Origin: Neodontobutis hainanensis
Taxonomy: Eukaryota; Chordata; Actinopteri; Gobiiformes; Odontobutidae
Length of the DNA: 64,000 bases
NCBI GenBank assembly: GCA_024349245.1
Contig: JALDNG010000020.1
Coordinates: 21,555,501-21,619,500 of the forward strand
Reading direction: 5' to 3'
The notes beneath the pieces were generated by a model. The model made no database searches. It was given only the letters and a program-made list of their open reading frames with translations, and was not told where the DNA came from. How positions within the stretch are numbered: position 1 is the first letter of the stretch; every line of letters starts with the position of its first letter. Positions 35,045-49,000 of this stretch are shown piece after piece. The translations under genes and the position numbers were made by a program.

Positions 35045-35433
35045 GCGGTAGAAGATGGATGGATGGATGGATGGATAAATGTAATAGTTATAAATAAAAT
35101 ATGCTTGCCTTCATCTCACACAGAAAAACTCCATCCAAATGAAGACTTACTGTTTATTGAGGAAAGGCCAGACAGAGATGATGTTTTATAATGATACAGA
35201 AACATACGAGTGTTTAGTACTGGGTTTTAGGAGGAATATATTACTTTGTTCAAGAGGTGATGCTAAAACCGTTGAACCATACAAAGTAATAACTAAAACA
35301 AATCAAAATGCTGTTCTTCAATGCTGTGTATGTTGTAAATGAGCTGAAATATTACCAAACCTGTGCAATATTGAATATGGCCAAAGAAAATACAGCTCTA
35401 TGTATCTTGTGATACCACTTTGTACCACATATG

Positions 35434-36679
35434 CAGTGCTGGCCCTGGCCTATGTGGGGCCCTAGGCAAGATTTTGTGTGGCGCCCCTTGCATTGTGACC
35501 AATATCACTTCTGCTTATTAAAAAAAATTACTAGGAAGTACAGGGACCAAAGTCAGGATCTGTACCAAGGGCATCTGTACACAGCTCTCTTACAAGTTGA
35601 ACTCAGAATTGACAAAGTCTCTTGGAATTGAGACGAAACGTCTTCACCTTGAAAACAAAGTCCAGATGCTTTATCTCAAACCTTTTTCTTACAAAAATGT
35701 ATTTAAGTAAATTGTCATTTTGTTTTATTTTTTTTCTTACACCATAATTTTGGGTGATTTTAGAGTAGGATGTGGAAGTTCATCAAGAGCCATTTCCAAG
35801 ATGCCAGGATCCTTCTTCTAGAGTGGGCTCCTCCAAATTGGACCCTCTGAAGCCTCCTCAAGAGCCACTTTAGAAACAGGCTTCAAGCCAAGCTGCATCT
35901 TTAAAAGGCCCCAGCTTTATTGTCATTTTTGTCTCTAAATACAAAATTGTACTATGACATTTGTTCTATTATAGGGAGTTGTGCACAGTTAAATATTAAT
36001 ATTATTCATAAAGAGATGTTAACAAATTTAACCAACAAAAAACTCCAAGATGGATTCAAATGAAAAACCAAGTATATTTATTCATACATATTTATTTCAT
36101 CTTTTTTTTCTGCTGGACATGATATGGTCCGCATGAGTGGCATTTGAAAGATCAGCTTGTATACACATTTGTTTGTAGTAGTATTTAAAGTATATTATTT
36201 TAATATGAACGGAAAAAAAATCACTAAAGCGAATTAAAACTGAAGTTACTAAAATAAAATTATGATCAAATAATGCACTCAAGACCCATCTTGAGTATTC
36301 ACCTCTAGTTCTTGGGAGGAACTATGGATTGGAACCTTTAGGAACACATCTGGTGGTGACATGGTGATAATTTAATTTCAACATCAAACAGTCACTAAAC
36401 AGTTTAACTGTGGATGAACATACACGTGTTAGCAGTAAAATAACTATTGTTGTCTGATATTGTATGTTGTGTGTCTTTTAATGTGAACTTGTGTGTATGT
36501 TATAGATCACTGCTGGTTTTATTGTCTCTGTTCTTTACTGTTCTTTACAGTTCATCAGTTGTTCAGTTGTTTGTAATGTCCTGTTTCATTATGTTTTATT
36601 TTGCGTTGAACTGTCCATGTTCTGTATCTTATAATTGTGTATTTTTTAAGCCCTTCTAACATCAAGGCCAGGGCCAGTG
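35434..36679. mobile_element. hAT-like element candidate containing a Penelope tail
   Basis: CTGGCCCTGGCC on the left (from 35,439) and its inverse GGCCAGGGCCAG on the right are perfect. The outer end CAGTG is typical of hAT elements. 'ggggccctaggcaagatttt' follows the left end. No convincing target duplication was found, and no transposase. Confidence 0.4.
35591..35700 (+). mobile_element. Penelope-like element 3' fragment
   Basis: 'aagtctcttggaattgagac', 'gaaacgtcttcaccttgaaa' and 'acaaagtccagatgcttta' match the inverse of 48,100-48,180, which adjoins Penelope-type coding sequence. Confidence 0.6.
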
Positions 36680-36900
36680 AATCTAAAAAAAACAATATTC
36701 ACAAAAATCTTTGAATACATTTTGTATAGATGCTGGAACAACTTATCCACTTCAATAGTAAACAGTAATACATGTATACACTGAATTTGGACCCAAATTA
36801 AATATGTTGTTTCTTTTTTGATTTGATATATTTACATTTACATACTGTGACAGTACTGTGCTCTACAGATACAGGCTGCTTTAGCCCATTTTCCACTTGT

Positions 36901-37021
36901 TTATGGCTCCTCTTCTACAGCAGGGAAAAGCCTGGAAGGACCCAGCTTTCCAAATGAAAACCTCTTTCTGCACACTGGCTCAGCAGATTGTTCACTTTTC
37001 TTGACAATTTCAGCACAGACC
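36901..37021 (-). CDS. Probable last coding exon of the WD40 gene
   Basis: Acceptor tttgcattgcag. It enters with one base of a split codon, then VCAEIVKKSEQSAEPVC, RKRFSFGKLGPSRLFPAVEE, EP and TAA (complement of 36,901-36,903). It needs an exon ending in phase 2; exon j ends in phase 0, so at least one linking exon between 37.0 and 40.4 kb was not found. Confidence 0.55.
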
Positions 37022-40000
37022 CTGCAATGCAAACAAACACTCTACTATGAGAACAGCAGTTGTATTACAGTAGATGTTGACATTGCTTTTACTTACATAG
37101 CTATGTGTTCCACTTTGTAAAAGTGTAATCCTCCTCAGTGTCTGAGTCACTGTACACTGCTGGAAAAAGTTTCACCCTACACAACATCTCCGACTGTAAT
37201 TAGACGACAAGCACAATAGGAGATTTTAGAGCAGCTGAATATTCAGAACAGCAACAGAGTCTGAGAATTTACTGTTGAATTAGCAGCAGTCTGAAATAGC
37301 AGGTAGGTTTTCGGTCTGTATACGAAGTATAATTCATTTATGTATGTATAAGTTTACAAATGAAAATGCTTGTTTTCAGGGTATTTCCTTGTACCATACT
37401 CCAACTTTGTACAACGAATTTAGAAAAAGTAGGCCATTGTAAACAGAGACCACTTCCTTTTAACTAAATAAATTAACGCTTTTGGAATAACAGCTTTTAA
37501 AATATATAAAAACATATTTTGACATGTTTGTATTTTTTAGACTTTTCCACCAGGCTACCATTACACAAAATAAATGCTAATTATAACAATAACAATAATA
37601 ATATATGATCTGCTCTGAATCTGATTTCATGTTATTTTTTATTAATTTTGTCAGTTGTGACATGACAGCTTTGTTGTAGGTTCTTTTTAAAGATAGACAC
37701 CTGGTAGTTAATTTCCCTAATGCCATCTGATGCATCACTTTTTTTCTATTATGAAAAAGTTATTATGCTAATATGCACAATGCCAAAGCACATTCCCAGC
37801 GATGGAAATAATACTGCACAAAAGATGATGAGGTGTGGCACAGATAAATTATACATTATACATTATACATATACATTATATCAACATATCTATACATTAT
37901 CTAGCCTATGCATAGTCTAGATATCTTATACCAATACCCTACACACATTTGCAGTGTGGCTGTGGTTGTATGTGCGCTGTACACTCTCACAGCTGTGGGG
38001 CTGATGGGCCTGCGGTACCTGCACTGAGCTGTTGACTATATGGATGTCGACTTTGACCCTTCTTGTAGAGGGCAGCAGTATGATCAGGCCAGTCCCATTT
38101 ATTGTTCAGATTAACCTAAAGTATTGCCTACTTAGGGGCGTCATATCATGAAGAACTGATTTGATATAATTCTGTATTACAAATGGTATTAATGACATAG
38201 ACTTTTGTGGTCAAGCATCTTATAACAAGCCTAGTATAACTAGTATTGCTCTTCTCTCTGGGTTGGTGGTGGGTTCCTCCCACCACCAAAAAACATGCAT
38301 CTAAGTAAGTTTCCCTATTGAATGAACATGAGAGTCAATGTGTCAATGTGTAAACAGAAGAAAATGAATGAATAAAAAAAAGTGATGCATCAGATGGCTT
38401 AGGGAAATTGACAACCAGCCTATCATTAAAAAGAGCCTACAACAGAGCTGTCATGGCACAACTGATGAAATGTCAGAGAATAGAAATAAGTGAAATCAGA
38501 CTCTTGGTCAGCGGATCATATATAATTTGTAATTATAGTAGCCTTTTAGCTATAGTGAAATTACACCTGATAAACACCAAACATGTCTATACAGTGGGGA
38601 TCGAAAGTTTGGGCACCCCAGGTAAAAATTTGTATTAATGTGCATAAAGAAGCCAAGAAAAGATGAAAAAATCTCCAAAAGGCATCAAATGACAGATTAG
38701 ACATCCTTATAATAAGTCAATATGTTTATTTGCAAACTTTAAACGTTGATTTTTGTGTTGAGGATGTAGAAGAGGTTTTCTTCTGATGAGTCTTCCATGA
38801 AGTCCATATTTGTACAAGTATCTCTTTATAGTGGAATAGTGTACCACAACTCCAGTGTCTGCCAGATCTTTCTGGAGGGATTGCAGTCAAACATAGGTTT
38901 TGACTTTTCTCACAATCCTGTGAGCCGTTCTGTCTGATATTTTTCTTGGTTTTCCAGATCTTGCTTTAATTTCCACTGTTCCTGATGACTGCCATTTCTT
39001 AAATACATTCCGAACAGAGGATATTGGCATCTGAAAAGGCTTTGCTATCTTTTTATAGCCTTCTCCAGCTTTGTGAGCTGCGTCAACTATTTTCAGTTTC
39101 AGTTTTCTAGACAACTGCTTAGAAGAACCCATGGTGCTGATTGTTGGGGCAAGGTCAGATGAGTCTGGGCATTTAAAACCTTTGAGATTGACATCACCTG
39201 GTCTATCCAGACGATGATTGAGAACAATCCATGACACTAACACACAAACTTTTGCAGACACCATTTTCTTGTTTTTTGTTATTTTGAAAGTGTAAATGAT
39301 GGAAATAAAATCTAACCGATTGTGACTTATTATAAGGATGTCTAATCTGTCATTTGATGCCTTTTGGAGAATTTTCACATCTTTTCTTGGCGTCTTTATG
39401 CACATTGATAATAATCTTTACCTGGGGTGCCCAAACTTTTGATCCCACCTGTATATGTAGGCTACTCCATAGTGATTATTTGCCTTTTAAAAGCTTGAAC
39501 TTTGCATGGTCCTGACATTTCCTTCTCTGGAGTTCTTGCCAGTTGGTGTACAGAATAGTTTATTTCAGTCATTCAATCAGAATAAGAGAATAGGAAAAGA
39601 ATAAGTATTTCAAAAATAAATAAAAACAAGTTGACAACGCAACACATCCATTTTCTCATAACACCAAAAAGATACAGGCTGAAACTTCTTCTTATTGCTC
39701 CTGACCTTTACAAACTTTAAATTTTGCAGACACTGAGAAAGAAAACTTAAAAGAAACAAAGAATACGCCGAAAAATTAAGATCTTTCCCTCAGACTCCCT
39801 CTGATTTAAAGGATTCAGTCATCTTTGTTTTAAATAATGTGAAACTTACAAAAGTTTTGCAGGACTTACTTTCATTATGTAGACTGTTCCAGCCATTAAC
39901 CACTTGAGTTTGAGAACGTACAAAGTCTGTCCGTTCTCAAACTCATTACAAAACATGCAATGTAACCCATTTGACTTATCATCTTTTCCATTAGGACGAA

Positions 40001-43000
40001 AGTTTGTTGTCTCCGATGAATTGGATGATCCACCTGTCAGTAGTAAGTGATTTTGTCCAATCTCAGCAACACCATGTTGTTTGCATTATTAATAGAAAAG
40101 GGGTTGCTTTGTCCTCAAATCACAAATCCCACGAGAATCCAGCTGCTGCACAAGGTAAGGTATATAAAGATCTGGATTCATGTATTAAAAACACAGTGAG
40201 AGCGAGTCCTCCTGCAGCTCTCTGGTAATAAACTATCTTTACCTGCAGCTGTATATTGTTTATACCTCACATCTCTCACACTGTTACACAACAGGATTTA
40301 TTCACTTCTTTAATTTAGGTAATGGCAATGCGCCTACATTTCAAAGGTTTATAGAAACACGTTACTCCTTGTGTGTCTGCCACTATGCTGCATCTCTATG
40401 CTGCATATCTTTTTAGAGGTACAACCGAGTGGAAATGTAAGACATTGTGGCTGATTGTGCTGACCTTGATAAACCTCCGATCTGCCTCTATAATGTCTGC
40501 AGTGACGGCGTCAGACAGATGCATCTTCACATCAAAAAGCTCATGGTCTGGGACACTGAGAGGGTCCACCAACACCTCATATGGGACACCAGGGTGTTTC
40601 CAGGACAAGGGGATATGAACACTCCAGCTCTCAGCCTGTCCAAACGTCCCTGATCACACAGCAGGAGAAGAAATGGATTTGGACATAAATTTAGACAGTA
40701 GACGGGAGAAAAAAGCTATATTGATTGACCTGAGGCAGGGATTGATCCCCAGCACATTCAATTCCACAGTGTCTTGAGGATTTTTTTTATTTTTATATTA
40801 TTTTTATATTACTGTGGGTAAAGTCAGTTAAATATAAATTTCTCACTCAATTTACTGGACATGCAACATGTCATTAGCTACAATTTTACAAAGAATATGT
40901 TTTGTTATCTCAGTATAAAATAACTGACTCATTTTCAGAGTATAATAGCCTAGAAAATTGCAGGCACAGCTCTGCTTAGGTTCCTTTCTATTATGATGAA
41001 TAGATGGAGATATTTTTGTAATTATGGTACAACACACACGCCTGAGGCGCTGGGAGAACGGGGACTCTTGTTGTTTATCTACTCTCTGGGCAGAGCATAA
41101 TGAAGTTGTCATGTATTTTGATGGTGTAGTCTGTATGAAGGCCAGATGATGGCACACTGCAGCTTGTGTTAGTCCTATAGGGGTAAATGCTATATTTAGG
41201 AGAACACAGCAGTCTACAAAACAAATCCCAATGTGCTGTTGTTATGATGAATGGTATTTATATGAGTGTTAATAATGAGGGGGTGTGGAGCTAAACTCAC
41301 CTATGAATTTCCCGCAGGAGCTCCAGAGGCGAACGGTGTAGTCTGTGGATGAGGTGAGCACCACTCCATCACTGTCAACAATGTGCAGACTGGAACACAA
41401 CAAGAGACATGGGAGTAAAGGCAGAGGTGTCTGTGACAGAAGACTCTAAATCATCCTGAGCCACACTGAATATGTCTAAGCTAAGACCACCCCTCACACA
41501 GCAGGAAGACCCAACTTACCAACTCTACTAACTATAGATATTCCATCGCCGTTGATTCAATGTTGTGAACATTCCCATCTATTAACTATGCTATTAACTA
41601 TCTATTAACTATTTACTATGCTATTGGATCTTTAACACATTTTTCTCAATAATAAAAAAATAAAAAAAATAAAGTTGCATAATGCATGTTTAAAGTGGCA
41701 CTGCATGCTTTTTTTGCCAGCAGAGGGCACAGATGCCAGTCTGTATTGTTACGATGTCTGCTAAAATGGTAAGATCATTTCTGCTCCCTCTGTTTGAGCC
41801 CTAATGCGTGTCACTCATGTCATGCCTGCACATCCTGGTGTCATGGTTTCTGTCTAGCTGACCTTAGTGTCAGTGAAATGGGCATAATTCTGCAAATATC
41901 AAGTCTAAATAGCATATTTTGAGGTGCTACTGGCTAATAGTTATGCAGGACTGCTTTAACTAAATATTTTACATTGATTACAGTTAATAACTTGACTTTT
42001 TAACTGATGTCTAGACTTTAGAAAAACCCACACCCACACTAATAAGCGGTCACTACATTGAGGAAGTGCAACAATTGAAGTATCTAGGACTCATTCTTGA
42101 TCAGAAGTTGAAGTGGGATCCCTGGACTGATGGTGTCACAGCCAAAGCACAACGATGGCTGCACTTCTTAACGAGACAAGGACAAAGTTGAAAAAAACTG
42201 CTGCACATGTTTTATTCTAGTTTTATTGAACATTTTGTCTTGTATGCTGGTTTGGAAATAGTACAGTAGCCAGAAAAACTGCTTGAGAAAGACTGCTTGT
42301 GGTTTCCACACTGCTGGGCTTAAAGTTGCCCAGCCTGGAGGAGATCTACTCGGAGAGAACAGCACTGAAGGCCAAAAAATATTCTCTCGTACCCAAGACA
42401 CCCTCTTTTCTCTGAGTTTGTCTTATCTTATCCCATCCATCCATCCATCCATCCATCCATTCATCCATCTATCTAAATAGGGTTGCACAATACATCACAA
42501 ACCTTTTAACTATGTGGACTTTGTGATTGTGCATAACCTTTCTTTCTGTAAAAAAATCACTGAGAAAAGGTTGTAATGGTACATTTAAAATATTGTATAA
42601 TGTAGTACATGGAGTGAGGCTTTAAAATGGCAATCCTACTTATAATGTGTTGAAAATTGGTGGACTTATTGGGTCTCATTCATGAATGTTTCCGTACAAT
42701 TTCCAAGGAGGGACTACGTGGGATTCATTAAGCATTCTCAAACAGCATGATTTAACTGAAGCGTGCACAATTCTGTGCCGCTTGCTCCTTATTAACATGA
42801 CATTAAAATACCACATAATTTCTGCCAATGCCCATATATAAACACAGGAACGCAGTCAGTTAATTTTGATAATTTATTATTGTCTATCCATTCATTCATC
42901 CATCCATCTTCTTCTGCTTATCTGGGGCCAGGTTGAGAGGGCAGCAGTCAAAGCAGAGACGCACAGACTTCACAAAGATGAAGTTGAACGGGCGGGATGA

Positions 43001-46000
43001 GTCAAGTAAGCCAATCAGAGCACGTCTTGTTGTTATGCAGCAGTGCCGAGAAGTTAACATCTGTTAGCATTAGATCTTTTTCAGCTTCTTAAGCTTTTGC
43101 AGAAAGATTATTTCCTCACTAGAGGAAAGTGTTGATTAGCACAAAGCACTTTCATGAAAGTGAATCGAAGTAAATATATATTTGCATTTGATGTTTAAAT
43201 GTTTGTGCATTTTGTATCCAGCGGTCCAGTGTATGGGTCTATTTCTGTCTGTTTGAGCTGCTGAGCGCGTCTATCAGGAGAGGTCTGCTCATCCCGGTTA
43301 CCCTAACCCTATCAATATCATGTCTAAGAAATTTTAAATCAATATGTGAATGTATATTTTTGGATTTTAAACTCACATGATGACTAAAATTAGACTAAAA
43401 CTAAAAATACTTTTAGTCAAAAGACTAAGTCTTAAGACTAAAACTAAATTCTAAACTCAAAATTAACACTACCCCGAAGTCTCCTCCTGGTGGGACATGC
43501 TGTGGTATGTTTTTCATGTTATGTGTTTATTTCTGTGTGCTTAATTAGTTATTCATTTATGCATGATGAGTTTATGTTATGTGTTTATGGTTAATACTTA
43601 TGCATTATATTAATACATTTAGAAACATATTAAAGTAAAACAAAGAAAACTTAATGTCAGACGAGTATGGTTTAAATCGTGATAAGTTTAAAGCACACAC
43701 ACACTTTGAAGGCAAAGATAAGAGACATGGGAGCCTGATGCTCAAGGTCAGAGATGGGAGGGGCCTAGCAGGTGGGAAAGTCCCAACGCCTTACAGAATG
43801 ACATCACCGAGTTAATAAAGATCTTCAAAGATCACAGAAAGAGTTATCACTAAACTGTCATATCAAAACTGTATAAAAGGCTTACGTTTACTGTACAATA
43901 ATTAGTAGAGCTTGGGAGATAGCCTACTCGGGTCCTTATTGTGTTGGTTGTGAACAATAAAGACTCTATGGCATTGAAACGGCTGTGCGCTCATGACTTA
44001 TTCCATACAATTGTGACAAAGGCTGAGCGCTCAGTATTGGACACAACAACGCCCGGAACAACTACCTACTAAGACGTCCAGGGGGCATCTGAAACAAATG
44101 CCTGAGCCACCTCAGCTGTTTTACCTGCTAAATGTTACACAGAGCCACATTAAGTAGGAATTGTCTGGTAGCTTCATGAATGAGACCCATTGAGTTCAAC
44201 CAAATGTAATAGCATGTTGTCTTTGCTCTCTGTTTCACCTACCCAGTTATTTGTCCGGTGTGGGCTCTCCAAAAGTAATCAGCTTAAAGAATGATAAAAG
44301 CACAAAGAAACACTGTCAATAATGTGGATTTGGATGCTTTCATCAAAGAGAATGAAAGACGCTAACCTCTTGGTTGCTTTTGTTCCAGCCCTGGAGTAAA
44401 TTTGTCTGTGGTGTAAATGTAGATGTAACCAATTTGGTCTGCAGCATACAGCAATTTCTCCTTTTCATTTTTAGTCAGTTTGGTTAACTTCTGCTGAAAA
44501 TTAGACTGCAAGATTGAAATCAGATTAAAATCACACACATCCCAAACCACTGAAAAAAAACAACACGTTAACATCAGAAAGAGGGCCTCTTATAAAAGAG
44601 TCAGAATGAAGCATTAATAACAAACATTTATCTCCCCTTTTATGACTGAACACTCCTTGCTGCAGTTAGGACTAATTTGCCCAGCACAGATCTTTCAGCA
44701 AAATGATACACAATACAGAAATTCCAAGTCAAAGAAGACAAAGTAATGACAGAAAGAAAGGTGTATACAAAATTGAACACTTTCAAAATTCTCACTGTGA
44801 CCTCTGTCTCCTCTGGTCTCTCTGTGGCCTCTGTCTCCTCTGGTCTCACTGTGACCTCTGTCTCCTCTGGTCTCACTGTGACCTCTGTCTCCTCTGGTCT
44901 CTCTGTGGCCTCTGTCTCCTCTGGTCTCACTGTGACCTCTGTCTCCTCTGGTCTCACTGTGACCTCTGTCTCCTCTGGTCTCACTGTGACCTCTGTCTCC
45001 TCTGGTCTCCATTCATTTCAAAGTCTCCCATTCATTCATATATTCATTTTCTACACATTATTCAAAGTAATGAGAAAAAAAAACTGTGAAGTGATGTTTA
45101 TTTGAACAACAAAGCAATCTCAAACAAAATTTTTTGGCCCTTCCTTTTCCAAAAAAAACACTTGTTCCTGGACACGTCTTTGTCAGTGGTTTTTCACATG
45201 CTTTTCTGAGCTGCTCGGGGCTCGCAAAGCAGGGGAGCAGATCTGAAATGCATCCAGTGGGCAATGGTCTGCAACGTTGTTTTGCAGCAGAGCTGCATGC
45301 AGTGTAATTTGAGGGTAGACTTTAGATCAAACCCAATACCCAATACTGATCTCATGTGTTTTCTTAAAACAGTAGAACTTTATCAAAACAACTCTCATTT
45401 TTTGTTTTATGCATTTTACCTATTATTTATTAATAATAACAAGAATGTAATAACAATAATAATTATTGTGAGGACCAGAGGTACAAAGGACCGTATTTAC
45501 AACCTTAAGTTGGAGACCTATGAAAGTATTATGAAGTCAAAACTATTGAGAGCGCACAAACACAATTTCGAGCAGGCAGGCTACAATGTGAGCAAGCATA
45601 CACAAATCTGAGCGAGCAGAGTCTATAATGCGCGCTCGTTTCTGTGTCAGCGCGTGCGCAAATCTGTCAGCGCTCTCTCAAGTTCTGTGTTAGCGCTCGC
45701 TCCAGTCTGTCAGTGCACTCTCACGATTCCGTGTTTGTTCTCCCTCTGTTTTTGACTGTGTTTGAACAATAAGCTGCTGAGGGCGCAGTAAGTTTTAAAA
45801 AAATGGCAACAGGACACACCCACATCGGGTATAAGCTCACTTTACTTTCAATGTAAAAGTCAACAAGTCCCGTTGACGAAAAGTAAGTTAAGTGAAACAA
45901 CCTGCACACCCGCATTCAAGAACCGTTATATCTTAGTGAGCCTTGTTCTTGCCCTTTTTTTCTCCATCAGTGAACAAATAACTGTTTTGATCAACATTTG

Positions 46001-49000
46001 TGATGTTGTTGCAAGCTCGTTGTTGTCTTTGTAGCTTAATTAGCATTAAGCTAACAACCGTGAATGACAATTTCTAATTTAGTCATTTTACAGTAGCTTA
46101 ATGGTCAGTGGTGCATTTGATAATGTGTAAAAATTACCCCTTACAATAATTAATCTTGTCTAATTAGGGTACTCAAAACTCACAGGTATAAGCACACGTG
46201 ACATTACTAAGAACATAGGTCTACTAAGGGATGTAATATTGGAGAGGCTCAAGTCCTCAATCATTCCCCCCATTGATATGGACGTGTCTGACTGAGTTAT
46301 GAAATAATAACTTATGGCTCAGAGATGTTTCAGACTCAGGACAGCAGCCTCCATTTACAGTTTAGCCTCTTTGCTTACACAGATTACTGCTCACATTCTC
46401 TGCAGTCTCCACCAGTGACGAGACATTTATGCAAATTGTTGTGCGTTTTGGAGTGAGTAAAGCTCAGCCTCAGACACAGATTTGTTTTAGTTTTTAGTCT
46501 TGCTTGTTAAGTCTGGCTAGCAGTAGTGAGACACTGACGGTGAGCTAAGCTTAGTTATTTATTTTCAAGGCTCTCAAAGCGCTCAAAGTCCAATGTTCAT
46601 TCACTCCACAGTCACACACTGGTGGTGGAGATGTAGCAGCCATTTTGCACCTACAGACTCTCCAACCTCCAAACATTCTCACACATTCGTACACCAGTGC
46701 CACAAACACTGGAGGCATGAGGGTGAAGAGTATTGCCCAAGGGCACAACGACAGTATGAACTGAGGAGCTCTACACCGTTACGTTTCCAATCTTGATGAT
46801 GATGATGTTGGAGTCTTAACTTTTTTACTAAGTGCATTCTGTTGTGTCCCCAGGCGTCCAAACTGTTTGCATAGTAATAAAAGTCTGTGCCTCTGATGCC
46901 GTCCATTCTTAATTAAGAAAAGGGTCTATCTCTCCCTTTGGTATGTTGGAGTCACAGAACACCTCCTTTAGTGGAAAATGTTTAATGTCTACAGCCGTTG
47001 CATATTTAAGTAGACAGCGCACTACATCTGCTCTTGTGTCATAAATTAAACACAGTGCATGTGTCTATGTTGCATTAAACATGAGCAGTGTTTCTGTACA
47101 GCAACAATAAAAGGTTGGTACAAACAAGGCTGAAAAAGGACAGAATGCTACCAATTTACTTTCTAGAGAAGTTGCAGTGTTATGAGTTTGTTAAACTGAG
47201 ACATAATAATAATTTAAAAAAAAACTCTACTCCACTTCCGGACAGTTCTTTATGGAGTTTTCAATGGAAAAGGCTAAAAGTAAAACGTGCAGGTCAGGGT
47301 GCTGTGTATATATGGCGAATAGAAATCCTGGGATCCCTAATATGTATTACATAATGACGCTTTCAGGAACATGCCTCAGCTGCATTGGAGTAGAGCACAG
47401 AAATCACATGGGGAAACACTCCAGTCATATTTCCACACATTTACACCTGAAATCTAATTGTGTAAAAGATCTTACCACCTTGAAGCTGCTCACAAGTTTT
47501 CCCCCGCTGAGCACATTCCACAGATTTATGTAACCTTTAAAAAAGAAGGTAGATCATTAAAAGCCTGAGCAGAGTTCTGCAGTGGGCTACATCTGGGTGT
47601 ATTGTTAGTGCAGTCATGTGCTGTAAGTGGTCGTGTTCACACACAGACCTACAGCTCCACATGACAGCAGAGCGGTGGGGGCTACAGAGGCCTGTCGCAA
47701 ATTACACTGCTTCAGGAAAACCACACTGGCAACGCTTGTGTCCAGGCCTGAAAAACAAAGCCAAACATCAAGTTAACCTACCTGCTCTCTATAAAAACTT
47801 CAAGTCAGAGAGTCAGAGATTAAAATGATCCCACACGTGTGCTGAGCTTAGAGTTCAAGAGGCTTCCCGCTGGTTTAGGCGGCCCAAAAGTAGACTGAAC
47901 TGGTTCAGGTACACTTTTATTCCATCCTCCATTACGCAGAAGCGCTTTATGATTCCAACACTGCCATTTTTTTTACCCTAATACATGGAATCTGATAATG
48001 ATTAATTTCAAAAAAGGAATACTCTATGGGCCAATAGAGTATTCCTTTCCCTAACTAATGTCTGTGAAAGTTCTCAGTCATCCAGGTCATCTTGAAGAAA
48101 AGGTTAAAGCAAAAGCATCTGAACTCAGTTTTCAAGGTGAAGATGTTTTGTTTCTAATTCCAAGAGACTTTTTTAAATTCCGATATCATCTGGTAAGAGA
48201 GATATCTCTAGAGGGAGGGGTTTGAACTAAAACTAAATCTGATTGGGCGAGGGGATCTTGTCTTTAGGATGGACCAGTTTTTGACAGTGTTCCCTGGTTT
48301 AAAGTGTACTGGATAGTTCTGTTTGTAGAAAATCCTTTTAGGTTTTTCAGATAAACCAGACACATAAGGAATAACTACACCCTTCCCTTTTGTCCCTGGC
48401 TCCTGTCTGTTTGGTGTCTGTGTCCTCTTGGTTTTGTTAAAAGTCCATTTGGGGTATCCACAGTCTCTCAGGGCTTTACGGATGTCTTCTTTCCGTTTAC
48501 CTTCTGAGGTTGTGGGCACCTCTTGTGCTCTGTGCTGAAGAGTCCTGATGACTCCAGCTTGTGCTGCAGAGAGTGGTGGGAATCAAACAGCAAATATTGA
48601 TCTGTGTGTGTTGGCTACCTACCTAAGATGGAAACAAGCAAATGATTGATTCTAAATTTAGGGTTTTAATAATGTAACACCAACAGTGACTGGATAGGAC
48701 AGTATCTGTGCTCCTGACCTGACCCCATGAACTCCTCAGCTGGATGAACTGTTTCTGCTGATATCATTATGAACTATATTCATTTTGTATATATGAGTAC
48801 TATAGACAGTTAGTCCAGGACACATCTGTGTCATGGCCTGTCCGTTCGGGAGTGGATCCACCTTCTGTGGTTCTCCCTGAGGTTTCTTGCTTTCCCATTG
48901 CTTAGTTTTTCCTTACCCTGATGGAGGGTTGAAGGACAGATGATGTTGTCTTGTACAGCCCTTTGAGATAGCTGTTGTTGTGATACTGAAAAGTAAAAAT

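Larger units (their letters stand above)
29913..35075 (+). mobile_element. Full-length Rex3 (RTE clade) retrotransposon split by an LTR-like insert
   Basis: TAAATGTAATAG stands perfectly on both sides (29,901-29,912 and 35,076-35,087), a 12-bp target duplication. The element runs from a GC-rich 5' region through an endonuclease and a reverse transcriptase to a (GGAT)n tail. Without the insert it is about 3.35 kb. Two defects are obvious: an in-frame TGA at 31,381 and the insert at 31,910-33,721. Otherwise it is the best preserved Rex3 in the window. Confidence 0.95.
42893..44115 (-). mobile_element. Rex3 3' fragment (minus strand), interrupted twice
   Basis: The tail (42,893-42,970: 'ccatccatcttcttctgctt', 'gagggcagcag') is the inverse of the Rex3 3' end. 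It continues at 43,474-43,500 ('cccgaagtctcctcctggtg') and 44,049-44,115 ('gcccggaacaactacctact', 'gcctgagccacctcagctg'). The gaps are filled by other elements. Confidence 0.75.
42671..44188. mobile_element. MITE with perfect 16-bp ends, host of nested insertions
   Basis: GGGTCTCATTCATGAA at 42,671-42,686 is the perfect inverse of 44,173-44,188. ATT stands on both sides (42,668-42,670 and 44,189-44,191), a 3-bp duplication as in PIF/Harbinger elements. Its interior holds a minus-strand Rex3 piece, which in turn contains a hAT-like fragment and an LTR. Confidence 0.75.

Noticed and set aside
42895..42970. Independent simple repeat (ATCC)n
   Set aside because: It is the inverted GATG-type tail of Rex3, shown by the adjoining 'cttcttctgcttatctgggg'.
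44640..45105. Open frames with 9-residue repeats on both strands
   Set aside because: The 27-bp minisatellite keeps several frames open automatically; there is no start context, splice site or domain.
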